Positions 30,376 to 39,439 of a stretch of 64,000 nucleotides of DNA are shown here, in pieces (positions within the stretch are counted from its first letter, which is position 1; every line of letters starts with the position of its first letter). Where the stretch lies: assembly GCF_004745825.1 (NCBI RefSeq), contig NZ_SRLA01000008.1, positions 62,001 to 126,000 on the forward strand, read 5' to 3'. The notes under the pieces are model-generated. The model was not told the origin of the DNA, ran no database searches, and saw nothing but the letters and a program-made list of their open reading frames with translations. Origin of the DNA: Hymenobacter fodinae. GTDB taxonomy: Bacteria > Bacteroidota > Bacteroidia > Cytophagales > Hymenobacteraceae. Made by a program: the position numbers and the translations under genes.

Positions 30376-33300
30376 TTATTGAGCGGCAGCGCCCAACAGG
30401 TACTCCAGGTCGATGGCGGTTTGGTTGTGTTCAAGCACGGCGTCGAGGTAGGCCGTGCGCACGCTCAGGGCGCGCTCCAGGTTGAGCAATAGCTCCGAGT
30501 AAGTGGTTTCGCCGGCCTTGTAGGCCCGCTGGCTGAGGCGCACGATGACGGCGGCTTGCGGCAGGCCGGTCTGCTGGTAAAACTCCACCCGCTGCCGTTG
30601 TTCCTGCAGGCGCAGGCGCAGCTCATCCAGCTGGGCGGCAGCTTCGGCCTGGTAGCGCTGGTAGGCCGTCGATGCCACCTGCTCTTGCAGCTTGGCCGCC
30701 TGCACCCGGGCCTTTTGGGGCCCGCGCAACAGCGGTATGGCCACGCCGGCCTGCACGCTCTGGAATCGGTCGCCGGCCCCGTAGGTCAATGTTTGCCCTA
30801 CTATCTCGTAGGTGCCGCGCAAGGACTGGTTGGTGTAGCCCACCGTGACATGGGGCAGGGCCTGGGCCTGCTCTACCCGGGTTTCGGCGCGGCGCTCCGC
30901 CAGTTGCTGCTGCAGCACCCGGGCCTGCGGGGTGGCGGCCAGGGTGGCCGTATCCGCAGGACCCGTAAGGATAGGCAACAGACGCAGGGTGCTGTCGGCA
31001 ATGGCTACCGGTTGGGCGGTTTGCAACAGTGCCTGCAGCTGGCGCCGGGCAATGGCGTAGTCGGCCCGGGCGCGGGCCAGCAGGTTCTGCGTTTCACCCT
31101 GTTGAATCAAGGCGTTGGCCGGCTCCAGGCGGGCTACTTCGCCGGTCTTGAAGCGCAGTTGAGCCGAGCGCAGAAATTCGGTGTAGATGCTGTCCTGCCC
31201 GCGCAGGGTGCGCAGGCGGTGCCGGGCGTGCACGGCCCGCTCGTAGCTCAGACGCACCTGGCGGCGCAATTCGGCCTGCACCTGCTGGAGCTGCTGTTCC
31301 CGGCCCCCAATCTGGGCCTGGCTCAGGCCGGCCTGAGCCCGGTAGTAGCCGGGCAGGGCCAGGGTCTGGCCGATACTGAGCAGGTTGTCGGAAAGCGGGG
31401 AGTTCACCTGCCCGTAGGTACCTGAGATGGTGGTACGGCCCACGTCGAAGGCGGTGCGGCGCAGGGCCTGCTGGGCTTCCAGGGAGCGTTGGGCGGCCTG
31501 CACGGTGCCATTGGCCTGCAACGCTTGCCCCACGGCCTGGGTGGCGGTAATCGGGCCCTGAGCCCGGGCGGGCGTAGCAGCGAGCAAACCACCCAGCACG
31601 AGCAGCACCGCCGAAACCGGCACGGCCGTGGCGGATTGCGGCTTTTCTTCTCCCTGTTGTTTCGACCTGCGTTCAGACAAGGCGTAAAGCACCGGCAACA
31701 CGAGCAGGGTTAGCAGCGTGGCCGTGACCAGCCCGCCGATGACCACCGTGGCCAGGGGGCGCTGCACCTCGGCACCGGCCGACTGCGACAGGGCCATGGG
31801 CAGAAAGCCCAATGAGGCCACCGTAGCCGTCATCAGCACCGGTCGTAGGCGCACCTGCGTGCCCTCCAGTATGCGCTGGTAAAGGTCGGTGCGGCCTTCG
31901 TCCTTGAGCTGGTTGAAGTAGCCGATGAGCACGATGCCGTTGAGCACGGCCACGCCGAAGAGGGCAATGAAGCCCACCCCGGCCGAGATGCTGAAGGGCA
32001 TGCCCCGCAGCCACAAGGCCAGCACCCCACCAATGGCCGAGAGCGGAATGGCCGTGAAAATCAGCACCGACTGTTTGAGTGACTTGAACGTGAAGAACAA
32101 GAGCACGAAAATCAGGAGCAAGGCCACGGGCACGGCAATGCTCAGCCGTTCGGATGCTTGGCGCAGGTTCTCAAACTGGCCGCCGTAGGTGGTGTAGTAG
32201 CCGGGCGCGAACTTAAGCTGCCGGTCTACTTTGCCCTGCAACTCGGTCACGACGCTTTCCACGTCCCGGCCCCGCACGTTGAAAGCCACGGTGATGCGGC
32301 GCTTGGCGTCGTCGCGCTGAATCTGGTTGGGGCCTTCCTGCAGCTCCACCGTGGCCACCTGCTCCAGCGGGATTTGCTCCCCGCTGGGGGTCGCCACCAA
32401 TAGCTGGCGCACGTTGCCGATGTTCCGGCGCAGTTCGGGGGCCAGGCGCAGCACCACGTCGATGCGGCGCTCCTGCTCGTAGAGCTGGCCAGCGGTCTGG
32501 CCAGCGAAGGCCGTTTGAACGGTACGGTTCACGTCCTCGGCGTTGAGGCCGAACCGGGCCAGCCGGTTGCGGTCCAGCTTGACCACAATTTGGGGCAGGC
32601 CGGTGACCTGCTCCACGTACACGTCCTCAGCTCCTTCGACCTGGCGCACCAGGCGGGCGGCCTGCTGGGCATAGGAAGCGAGCTGCTGCAGGTCCTCCCC
32701 GTAAATCTTGAGCACCACGTCCTGTTTGGCGCCGCTGATGAGCTCGTTGAAGCGCATCTGGATGGGCTGCTGGAAGCCGAAGGTCATGCCGGGAATCACG
32801 CTCAGTGCCTTGGCCATCTTCTCCGCCAGCTCCTCCTGCGTGCTCGCGGAGGTCCATTTGCTTTTATCCTTCTCCAGAATGACCATTAAATCACCGCCTT
32901 CGACTGGCATGGGGTCGGTGGGAATCTCGGCCGCGCCGATTTTAGTCACCACCTCCAGCACTTCGGGAAACTGCTTTTTAAGAATAGCCGCCGCCTGCTG
33001 ACTTTTCTCCACCGTGTAGCTCAGAGAGGAGCCGGTGAGCGTGCGCATTTCGACGGCAAAGTCGCCTTCGGCGAGCTGTGGGATGAATTCGCCGCCCAGG
33101 GTGCGAAACAGCAGCAGGGCGCCCGCAAACATCATTACTGCCGCGGACAGCACCACTGCTTTGCGGCGCAGGGCCCATTCCAGCACTGGGCGGTAGCGGG
33201 CTTCGAGCCAGTTCATCATCCGGTCCGAGAAGTTGCGCTTCACTTCCGTGGAGCGGCTTAGCGCCAGGGCCGACATCATGGGCACGTAGGTCAGCGAAAG

Positions 33301-34665
33301 GATGAAGGCGCCCAGGATGGCAAAGGCTACGGTTTCGGCCATGGGCCGGAACATCTTGCCTTCGATGCCGGCCAGGGCCAGCAGGGGCAGGTACACAATC
33401 AGGATGATGATTTCCCCGAAGGCGGCCGAGGAGCGGATTTTAGAAGCCGCGTGGTAGGTTTCCTCATTCATCTGGTCGGCACTTAGTCGGTTGCCCGGCA
33501 CTCGCAGCTGCCCGCCGTGCAGGCGGTGCACGATGGCTTCGACGATGATGACGGCCCCGTCCACGACGAGGCCAAAGTCGATGGCCCCAAGCGAGAGCAG
33601 GTTGCCCGATACGCCGAACAGGCGCATCATGCTGATGGCAAAAAGCATGGCCAGCGGGATGACCGAGGCCACCACCAGCCCCGCCCGCCAGTTGCCCAGA
33701 AACAGCACCAGCACAAAAATGACGATGAGCGCCCCTTCCAGCAGGTTTTTGCTCACCGTGTGGATGGCGCGGCCCACCAGGTCGGAGCGGTCCAGGTACA
33801 CGTCGATGGTCACGCCCTCGGGCAAGGACTTTTCCACCGTTACCATGCGCGCCTTGACGGCTTTGATGACCTCGTTGGCGTTGGCGCCCTTGAGCATGAG
33901 CACGATGCCGCCGGTGACTTCGCCCTCCGCGTTGCGGGTCATGGCCCCGTAGCGCACCGCGGAGCCTAGGCGCACGTCGGCCACGTCGCGCACCAGCACG
34001 GGCAGCCCGCCCTGGGTGTTGCGCACGACAATGTTGCCCAGGTCGGCGGCATTCTCGGCCAGGCCTTCGGTGCGGATGAAGTAGGCGGTGGGCTTCTGGT
34101 CGAGGTAGGCGCCGCCGGCGTTCTGGTTGTTGCGCGAAACGGCTTGGTACACCTGCTCCACGGTCACGCTCAACGAGCGGAGCCGGGCCGGGTCCAGCCG
34201 GATTTCGTACTGCTTGAGCAGCCCGCCAAAGCTGGCCACGTCGGCCACGCCGGGCGTGCCCAGCAGCTGGCGGCGCACAATCCAGTCCTGAATGGTGCGC
34301 AGCTCGCGGGCGTCGTACTTCTTCTCGTAGCCGGGCTTGGCGCGCACCAGGTACTGGTACACCTCGCCCAGGCCGGTGCTGACCGGCGCCATTTCCGGCC
34401 GGCCGATGCCCTGGGGAATCTGGCTTTCGGCCTCGCGCAGGCGCTCGGCTACCTGCTGGCGGGCCCAGTAAATGTCAATCTTGTCCTCGAAGACGATGGT
34501 CACGACCGAGAGGCCAAAGCGCGAGAAGGAGCGTACTTCTTCGCGGCCGGGAATGGTGGCCAGGCTTTGCTCGACGGGAAAGGAGACGAGCCGCTCGATG
34601 TCGCCGGCGGCCAGCGAGGGGGCCACCGTGTAGACGACGACCTGGTTGGTGGTGATGTCGGGCAC
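30376..34665 (-). CDS. czcA: CzcA-type RND pump fused to a TolC-like channel, N-terminus damaged
   Basis: The product is 1,429 residues as read from a GTG. Residues 1 to about 1,020 are an HME-1 RND pump: IDFGLVVDGAVIIVE is the Zn/Co/Cd-type TM4 signature with both Asp and the Glu. After a second signal-like helix (VSAVLLVLGGLLAATPARAQ) the last 390 residues are a TolC-family channel, a known Bacteroidota fusion. The pump's start is abnormal: the frame stays open to 34749 and still encodes most of TM1 (LLTLALVAWGGYSLSRLP), but contains no ATG, and a TGA closes it at 34752-34750. A frameshift or deletion near 34735 is likely, so TM1 may be missing or made only from a rare CTG start. Confidence 0.85.
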   Translation of the reverse strand: MPDITTNQVVVYTVAPSLAAGDIERLVSFPVEQSLATIPGREEVRSFSRFGLSVVTIVFEDKIDIYWARQQVAERLREAESQIPQGIGRPEMAPVSTGLGEVYQYLVRAKPGYEKKYDARELRTIQDWIVRRQLLGTPGVADVASFGGLLKQYEIRLDPARLRSLSVTVEQVYQAVSRNNQNAGGAYLDQKPTAYFIRTEGLAENAADLGNIVVRNTQGGLPVLVRDVADVRLGSAVRYGAMTRNAEGEVTGGIVLMLKGANANEVIKAVKARMVTVEKSLPEGVTIDVYLDRSDLVGRAIHTVSKNLLEGALIVIFVLVLFLGNWRAGLVVASVIPLAMLFAISMMRLFGVSGNLLSLGAIDFGLVVDGAVIIVEAIVHRLHGGQLRVPGNRLSADQMNEETYHAASKIRSSAAFGEIIILIVYLPLLALAGIEGKMFRPMAETVAFAILGAFILSLTYVPMMSALALSRSTEVKRNFSDRMMNWLEARYRPVLEWALRRKAVVLSAAVMMFAGALLLFRTLGGEFIPQLAEGDFAVEMRTLTGSSLSYTVEKSQQAAAILKKQFPEVLEVVTKIGAAEIPTDPMPVEGGDLMVILEKDKSKWTSASTQEELAEKMAKALSVIPGMTFGFQQPIQMRFNELISGAKQDVVLKIYGEDLQQLASYAQQAARLVRQVEGAEDVYVEQVTGLPQIVVKLDRNRLARFGLNAEDVNRTVQTAFAGQTAGQLYEQERRIDVVLRLAPELRRNIGNVRQLLVATPSGEQIPLEQVATVELQEGPNQIQRDDAKRRITVAFNVRGRDVESVVTELQGKVDRQLKFAPGYYTTYGGQFENLRQASERLSIAVPVALLLIFVLLFFTFKSLKQSVLIFTAIPLSAIGGVLALWLRGMPFSISAGVGFIALFGVAVLNGIVLIGYFNQLKDEGRTDLYQRILEGTQVRLRPVLMTATVASLGFLPMALSQSAGAEVQRPLATVVIGGLVTATLLTLLVLPVLYALSERRSKQQGEEKPQSATAVPVSAVLLVLGGLLAATPARAQGPITATQAVGQALQANGTVQAAQRSLEAQQALRRTAFDVGRTTISGTYGQVNSPLSDNLLSIGQTLALPGYYRAQAGLSQAQIGGREQQLQQVQAELRRQVRLSYERAVHARHRLRTLRGQDSIYTEFLRSAQLRFKTGEVARLEPANALIQQGETQNLLARARADYAIARRQLQALLQTAQPVAIADSTLRLLPILTGPADTATLAATPQARVLQQQLAERRAETRVEQAQALPHVTVGYTNQSLRGTYEIVGQTLTYGAGDRFQSVQAGVAIPLLRGPQKARVQAAKLQEQVASTAYQRYQAEAAAQLDELRLRLQEQRQRVEFYQQTGLPQAAVIVRLSQRAYKAGETTYSELLLNLERALSVRTAYLDAVLEHNQTAIDLEYLLGAAAQ

Positions 34666-34791
34666 CGCGTCAACCGGCAGCCGACTCAGCGAGTAGCCGC
34701 CCCAGGCGACCAGGGCCAGGGTCAGCAGCCCGGGCGCACAACGGGCGCGTCAGGCTACCCCGGCGGGGGAGACAGCAGGAAACGGGAAGGG

Positions 34792-35121
34792 TTAGGCCTG
34801 GGGCGGCTGCCACACGGCCGCGGCGGCCCAGGTGGGGGCACCCACCCGCAAACGGGCGTGGCGCAGGGCAGAGGCCCACGTCACGGCTGGAGTTGCTGTT
34901 AGGGTCGGCAGGGGCGCTAGCGGCACCACGGCCCCGCCACAGCAGTGGCATTGGCACAGCGGGGAGCACCAGTCGCCCAGGGCACCGGCGTCGCAGTCGG
35001 TGTGCGAGGCGGCGGCCACGGTGGTCTGCTTGGCGTCTTTGCACACGACTTCGCCGTCGGCGCAGGTCAGCGTCGAGAGGCAGGCGAAGTAGAACGCAAA
35101 AAAGAGGGCAAGCAGGCGCAT
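34792..35121 (-). CDS. DUF6660-like small exported protein
   Basis: The product is 109 residues. The signal peptide is MRLLALFFAFYFACLSTLTCA, followed by DGEVVCKD, HTDCDAGALGDWCSPLCQCHCCGG and a Pro/Ala-rich end. The clustered Cys and His resemble DUF6660 proteins encoded just upstream of czcA in Bacteroidota. It is probably a periplasmic zinc or cadmium binder (inference). The ATG at 35121 is chosen for its signal peptide; a TACCTTTG sits only six bases before it, so a near-leaderless transcript is possible. Confidence 0.65.
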   Translation of the reverse strand: MRLLALFFAFYFACLSTLTCADGEVVCKDAKQTTVAAASHTDCDAGALGDWCSPLCQCHCCGGAVVPLAPLPTLTATPAVTWASALRHARLRVGAPTWAAAAVWQPPQA

Positions 35122-35852
35122 CGGGGCAAAGGTAACAGCATTCAGAAAATGCCGGCTACCGCTGTACCGGCAGAAGCGGGTAAAGGTTCCTGTGGCAGTA
35201 AATTTGAAAAGTGCGCTTAGCGAGGCTGACGGGGGGAGCACCGGCCGCAGGGCCGTCGGCCAAGTTTTTCCGCTGCTTCTTTTGAAAGCGACTTTACTGT
35301 CCTAGTACACCAAGCCAAGCCGCCGCGCATGTGGGGCGCGCTCATCGACCGCGGTAGCGGCTCGGCCCACTCCGGCCGGGCAAAGAAGAAATCAGTCTAT
35401 TAGTAGGTCAAAATTCTCTTTCATCGAAGAGCCACTTTCAAAGGAAGTGGCTCTTGTCGTTAACGGCAGTAAGTAACTCGGTGAATTAATTAAGCGTCCT
35501 GCATAGCAAATGCTTGCATCCGCTTCAAATGCGATTTTTGGACCAAACTTTTAAGACAGGCCACTGTTCCGGCCGGCGGGCATGGATCCTTGTACCAACC
35601 GGCTGGAGACAGTGCCTTACACACAATGCTTAGACAATTTATAGCTCGGCCTTAGACTCGGTGTCATATCAGCTTGAATAGTTGCCGGATTTAGTGATCT
35701 AACACATCAAAACGTGTCATGTGCGATTTATAGCAGCCGCATTTAATTTAGGAGAGTGTATATGGACTGAAATGTATAGTTCACTTCTTGTAATTTATAA
35801 TGGCCGCTTATTTGAAAATCGGGAATAAGTAGAGGTAGCACTCTAGAATACG
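35122..35852. other. Gene-free stretch between czc operon and plasmid core
   Basis: These 731 bases hold no reading frame with coding character. GC content drops visibly after about 35400. The only structure noted is the hairpin at 35427-35455. This is the left edge of the plasmid maintenance region, so cis-acting sites may be present but none was recognised. Confidence 0.4.
35427..35455 (+). terminator. Hairpin, possible terminator
   Basis: Perfect 11-base arms AAGAGCCACTT (35427-35437) and AAGTGGCTCTT (35445-35455) with a 7-base loop. Only a weak T tract follows on the forward strand, and no forward gene lies upstream. Confidence 0.5.
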
Positions 35853-37079
35853 TTACAGCTTTTCGTTGTGCTTGACAAGCCATTGCTCCCCTTCTCGATC
35901 TTCTATTCTGAAGCCATCGCGAAAATATACTTGCTGTAAATGTTGTTCGAACGTGTCTGCCTGCTTCTGTCGCTGGGCATAAGGCCCGGGATTTTCGAAC
36001 ATTTCTCGTACCTCGCTTAGACGAAAGGATACTTCCGAGGCAATAGAGGGCGCTGGAGTTTCTACCTTCCTTTTTGTGTTAACGGCTGTCTTTGCCTGCT
36101 GGTAATCCGCCAACAGATATTTTTCAATTAAAGCCTTGTAGATAGCACCTGCGGGCTTCTTGATTTTGCCCTTGCGGAACTGACTCGCTACAATGCGTAC
36201 TACATAGGCAATATAGTCCACCTCGTATTCACCAGATTCCAGTTGCTGGCGGACCACGGCCAAGCTTTTTTCGCCGACCCCTATTTCTGCCAAAGTTTGA
36301 GCCCAAGCGGGCACTTCGGCTGAGGGCGATTTTGTAGGCATAACCTTTCCCTCAGCTGGAGCAGCCAGTAGAAATTTTACCTCCGAGACGACTTTGCCTT
36401 GCTTCTGCAGCTCGTAAGTGAACGGCATATCCGTCGATTGCATCTCAGTCTGGGCTTTGTCCAAAATGCGGGTGCGCAGGTTATTAAAGCGCGGATACTC
36501 TCCCTCCTGCAGATCTAGTAAGAAACGGAGTTGAGCAATTGTAATTGTCCGCTCTTTGAAGGTGGCATACTCTTTCAGCAGCCAATAGATGCGGTAGGAG
36601 TAAAAGCTCTTCAGCTTATTGAGCTGCTCAAGTTGCGCAAGAGTGAAGTTACCACTCTCCCGCAACTGTAGTAGATAAGGCATAATCAGGGGGTTAAACG
36701 AGGCTACCACCCCTCCCCTATCGCTTTCGTAAGCGGCCTTCGCCATCAAGGGGATAAACTCGAAGTCAGGCTTTTTGCTCCGCTTCCGAGTACCCTGTTG
36801 CGTGTCAATCAGCTTTTCAATATACAGCCGCCGGGAGGTAATGTTATTGCACATTTGCTTTACCTCATCATACGCTGAGCCTCCCGTGCGTTCATGAATT
36901 ATCTCAGCCATAGGTACAAAGTGTTCCCGAAATTGCTCGTCTCCCGGTTCAATACGCGTGAGTAAAGAAATAAACAATCGCATCTCCAGAGGTACAAAAC
37001 TGAACCTTGCGTTAATGAGCGCATTGTGCTGGGCAACCGTTTTGTCAACAATCGGAACCAAGGGCGATTTTGTAGGCAT
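35853..37079 (-). CDS. repB: RepB/Rep_3-family plasmid replication initiator
   Basis: The product is 408 residues. The N-terminal half has the two winged-helix parts of Rep_3 initiators: NARFSFVPLEMRLFISLLTRI, LNKLKSFYSYRIYWLLKEY and TIAQLRFLLDLQEGEYPRFNNLRTR-type segments. Rep binds iterons to open the origin and to repress its own gene. The start codon lies within an iteron, so the first codons (MPTKSP) are iteron sequence. The same iteron recurs in frame at codon 247 (VMPTKSPSAEV), between the DNA-binding half and a C-terminal domain. Rep-like proteins of this length are usual in Bacteroidota megaplasmids. Confidence 0.9.
   Translation of the reverse strand: MPTKSPLVPIVDKTVAQHNALINARFSFVPLEMRLFISLLTRIEPGDEQFREHFVPMAEIIHERTGGSAYDEVKQMCNNITSRRLYIEKLIDTQQGTRKRSKKPDFEFIPLMAKAAYESDRGGVVASFNPLIMPYLLQLRESGNFTLAQLEQLNKLKSFYSYRIYWLLKEYATFKERTITIAQLRFLLDLQEGEYPRFNNLRTRILDKAQTEMQSTDMPFTYELQKQGKVVSEVKFLLAAPAEGKVMPTKSPSAEVPAWAQTLAEIGVGEKSLAVVRQQLESGEYEVDYIAYVVRIVASQFRKGKIKKPAGAIYKALIEKYLLADYQQAKTAVNTKRKVETPAPSIASEVSFRLSEVREMFENPGPYAQRQKQADTFEQHLQQVYFRDGFRIEDREGEQWLVKHNEKL
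36324..36341 (-). repeat. Iteron copy inside the rep gene
   Basis: The forward strand reads GGGCGATTTTGTAGGCAT, identical over 18 bases to the iteron at the rep start (37062-37079). It is in frame, encodes MPTKSP from codon 247, and lies about 740 bases from the main array. Confidence 0.9.
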
Positions 37080-37277
37080 AAGGAAGGCAGCAAGGCGGTT
37101 TTGTAGGCGTCAAAGGGCGATTTTGTAGGCGCTAATCGTCGATTTTGTAGGCATGAAAGGGCGATTTTGTAGGCTTATTCCATTCCATGATACATATAAT
37201 CAGGCCGTTACGGCTCCTGTAATTACTAATATAGTATAGGTAATCAGCTAGCTTGTTTAGGGCGATTTTGTAGGCAT
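37062..37277. repeat. Iteron array, plasmid replication origin
   Basis: Six copies of GGGCGATTTTGTAGGC(AT) lie in one orientation. Their cores start at 37063, 37094 (one variant base), 37116, 37138 (one variant base), 37160 and 37261. The four central copies are spaced exactly 22 bases, the first by 31 and the last by 101. The AT-rich interval 37175-37259 and the A/T tracts at 37300-37358 are candidate melting regions. The first copy covers the rep start codon, which suggests autoregulation. No DnaA box was seen. Confidence 0.88.
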
Positions 37278-37358
37278 GAAAAGACGGTCGCGGTAAAAGC
37301 AAAAAAAAGTAATAAGCGAAAATTTTTGCGGCGCTTTTTATGCTTTTTTATACTGTAA

Positions 37359-37727
37359 CTATTTGAGTTTCTTGCCATTCAGTCGATACTGTTCGTCTTC
37401 TGGCAGCGGCCGATCAGCTCCTTCCATCGTGTCTAGAAAAGCACAAAGTGCTGAATCAACTGCTTTCTTCAGCACCAGTCGGTCCCAGTACTCACTTTGC
37501 TTTAAGCGAACGTAGGTGCTGCGTCGCAGAAAGCTGCTGAATTTCAACCATTCTTCTTCCGTCGAAGTGGAAGCAGTAGTTTCCGGTTCGGACGAAGCAG
37601 CAGGGGTTGGGGCTACCTGCGGTAAGATGCTCCGGTTTACCCCGTATAGGAGCGCGTCATTCGTTAGCGATGGCGCCGAGGCATCCAAGTCATCCCCAAA
37701 ATTTGGTTTCTTGCTCTGCTTGCTCAT
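37359..37727 (-). CDS. Small ParA partner (ParB-like centromere-binding candidate)
   Basis: The product is 122 residues. The N-terminal 60 residues are Ser/Thr/Pro/Glu-rich and probably flexible. The C-terminal half (WLKFSSFLRRSTYVRLKQSEYWDRLVLKKAVDSAL) is basic and helical, a size and layout seen in small ribbon-helix-helix partners of ParA. No large ParB domain is present. It overlaps parA by four bases (ATGA). Centromere binding is inferred from position only. Confidence 0.65.
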   Translation of the reverse strand: MSKQSKKPNFGDDLDASAPSLTNDALLYGVNRSILPQVAPTPAASSEPETTASTSTEEEWLKFSSFLRRSTYVRLKQSEYWDRLVLKKAVDSALCAFLDTMEGADRPLPEDEQYRLNGKKLK

Positions 37728-38485
37728 ACTCGGGCAATGATTTCTTGGGTAAGCGATTCGTAATCAGTGGCGCCATTGCTCTCGGGCGCCCACCGGTAGA
37801 TGCTCTGCTTCTTTATCTGAGCTTCCGCCAGCGAAACGTTTTCACGAATAGTGGTTTCCATGAGCAGCTTGGCCTCAGAATACTTGGAGTCAATCAGGGC
37901 CACAATGTCATGATGAAGCTTTTTACGGTAGCGGCTACTGTACTTGGTAAAGAAAATACCTCCTATAGTCAGATTGGGGTTATAGAGGTCTTTCACCCGC
38001 TCGCAGGCTTGCATGAGCTTATTGAGCCCTTCGTACCCAAAGTATTCCGGTTGACACGGAATAAATACCGCGTTACAAGCTACCAGCGCCATGTACGTAA
38101 GGGCAGATAATGAAGGCGGGGTATCAATCAGACAGTAGTCATACTGGTCCTGCAGAGGTGCCAACCCCTTCCGCAGGATACTCTCGTAGCCTAATTGCTG
38201 GCCAACCATTTTTTCTAGATAGTCCAGATCCGGGGTAGCGGCCACTAAGTGCAAGTGTTCCTCTATCGCCAGGACAACGTCGGTCAACTGAGCTTTTTTC
38301 TCTAAAACCAATCCTAGATCCGGATAGCCTGCCGGCAAGCGGAAGGCAAGGGAAAGATTACGCTGGGCGTCGCAATCAATTAAGAGCACGCGGTAGCCGT
38401 CACGTGCCAAGGTTTGAGCCACGCTAAGCGTAGACGTAGTCTTTCCGACTCCCCCCTTGTGGTTAGCAAATACAATAATCTTCAT
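37724..38485 (-). CDS. parA: ParA-family partition ATPase
   Basis: The product is 253 residues. The deviant Walker A motif NHKGGVGKTTS is at residues 8-18, Walker A' LLIDCDAQRNLS near 40 and Walker B YCLIDTPPS near 120, all complete. It lacks the long N-terminal DNA-binding domain of type Ia ParA, so it is of the short type Ib class whose partner binds the centromere and represses transcription. Start MKIIVFANHK at 38485 is preferred over an upstream MCCT extension. Confidence 0.92.
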   Translation of the reverse strand: MKIIVFANHKGGVGKTTSTLSVAQTLARDGYRVLLIDCDAQRNLSLAFRLPAGYPDLGLVLEKKAQLTDVVLAIEEHLHLVAATPDLDYLEKMVGQQLGYESILRKGLAPLQDQYDYCLIDTPPSLSALTYMALVACNAVFIPCQPEYFGYEGLNKLMQACERVKDLYNPNLTIGGIFFTKYSSRYRKKLHHDIVALIDSKYSEAKLLMETTIRENVSLAEAQIKKQSIYRWAPESNGATDYESLTQEIIARV

Positions 38486-38530
38486 GGTGCAGCACACGCT
38501 TGATCTGACAGCAATAATAAAGAATTAAAA

Positions 38531-38694
38531 CTTCCTCGACTTCTGTCACCTGCCAAGCTTCCTGAGGAAGTTAAAGAAGTCTGACATGTTTAGCTTCTTA
38601 AAGAAGTCTAACATGTTTAGCAAGTCAAAGAAGTTAAAGAATCAAGTGTTCTTAGGCTTCTTAAAATTCCTCAAGAAGTTCAGGAAGTTAATAT
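38531..38694. repeat. Repeats upstream of parA, candidate parS/operator
   Basis: A 24-base direct repeat with one mismatch occurs at 38571-38594 and 38598-38621 (period 27). GAAGT/ACTTC boxes recur across 38531-38688, including the palindrome CTTCCTGAGGAAG (38559-38571) and further AAGAAGT copies. In type Ib par loci the centromere lies upstream of parA, as here. No gene is present between 38486 and 38734. Confidence 0.6.
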
Positions 38695-38734
38695 ACTAGA
38701 CTCAGTCGCTCACCAGATTAAATATTCATCTGTT

Positions 38735-39436
38735 TTACAGTGGGTTACTAACAGGACCGGGCTGACCTGTTGCTATTGTTGATGAATAACGAAAGAGCCG
38801 CTGAACCGTCATAGCAGCATATTTTTTTCCGGCGGCTGTACGAAACATGGCTGCGTTTAAATGCGCTGCGATTTGACGAAACGTCAATCCTTGGGCGCGT
38901 AGCAGAACCACGAGGCTGGTTGCCTGTTGATTCTGCGGCGTGCGCTGGCGCTGCTGCCGGCGAGCGGCAGCCCCTTTCAGCCGGGCTTCCTGCGTTAGGT
39001 TCTGGGGGCTGCCTAGCTGTTGGCCCCGCGCCTTCTTCGCCTGCAGCGCGTCCTTCGTGCGCTTGCTGATGGTTTCCCGCTCGTGCTGGGCTATCACGGC
39101 AAAGATGCCAACCGTGAGCGTATTGGCATCGGGCATGTCGCAGGCAAGAAAGTCGACTCCGGAATCACGCAACGCGAAGATGAAGCCAGCGTTGCGGCTC
39201 AGGCGATCCAACTTGGCGATGAGCAACGTGGCGCCTTGCTGCTTAGCAGCCGCCAGTGCGGCCTTGAGCTGGGGCCGGTTGTTCTTCTTGCCGGACTCTA
39301 CCTCGATGAACTCCTGCAGCAGTCGCCCTCCGGCTGGCACATAGGATTGCACCAGGTACTGCTGTGATTCCAGGCCGAGGCCACTGGCGCCCTGGCGGGC
39401 CGTGCTTACCCGGTAGTAGGCAATGTAGGTACGCAT
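38735..39436 (-). CDS. Serine recombinase (resolvase/invertase family)
   Basis: The product is 233 residues. The catalytic domain begins YIAYYRVSTARQG with the nucleophile Ser near residue 11, followed by LLIAKLDRLSRNAGF, IGIFAVIAQHERETIS-type segment and the long E helix (KRTKDALQAKKARGQQLG). The C-terminal part (TFRQIAAHLNAAMF) is a helix-turn-helix for site binding. It could resolve plasmid dimers or invert a segment. It follows the SIR2 gene by only three bases, so the two are almost certainly one transcript. Confidence 0.88.
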   Translation of the reverse strand: MRTYIAYYRVSTARQGASGLGLESQQYLVQSYVPAGGRLLQEFIEVESGKKNNRPQLKAALAAAKQQGATLLIAKLDRLSRNAGFIFALRDSGVDFLACDMPDANTLTVGIFAVIAQHERETISKRTKDALQAKKARGQQLGSPQNLTQEARLKGAAARRQQRQRTPQNQQATSLVVLLRAQGLTFRQIAAHLNAAMFRTAAGKKYAAMTVQRLFRYSSTIATGQPGPVSNPL

Positions 39437-39439
39437 GGC

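Noticed and set aside
37062..37277. CRISPR array
   Set aside because: Short 18-base repeats with constant 22-base period and no unique spacers of normal length; they are iterons next to rep.
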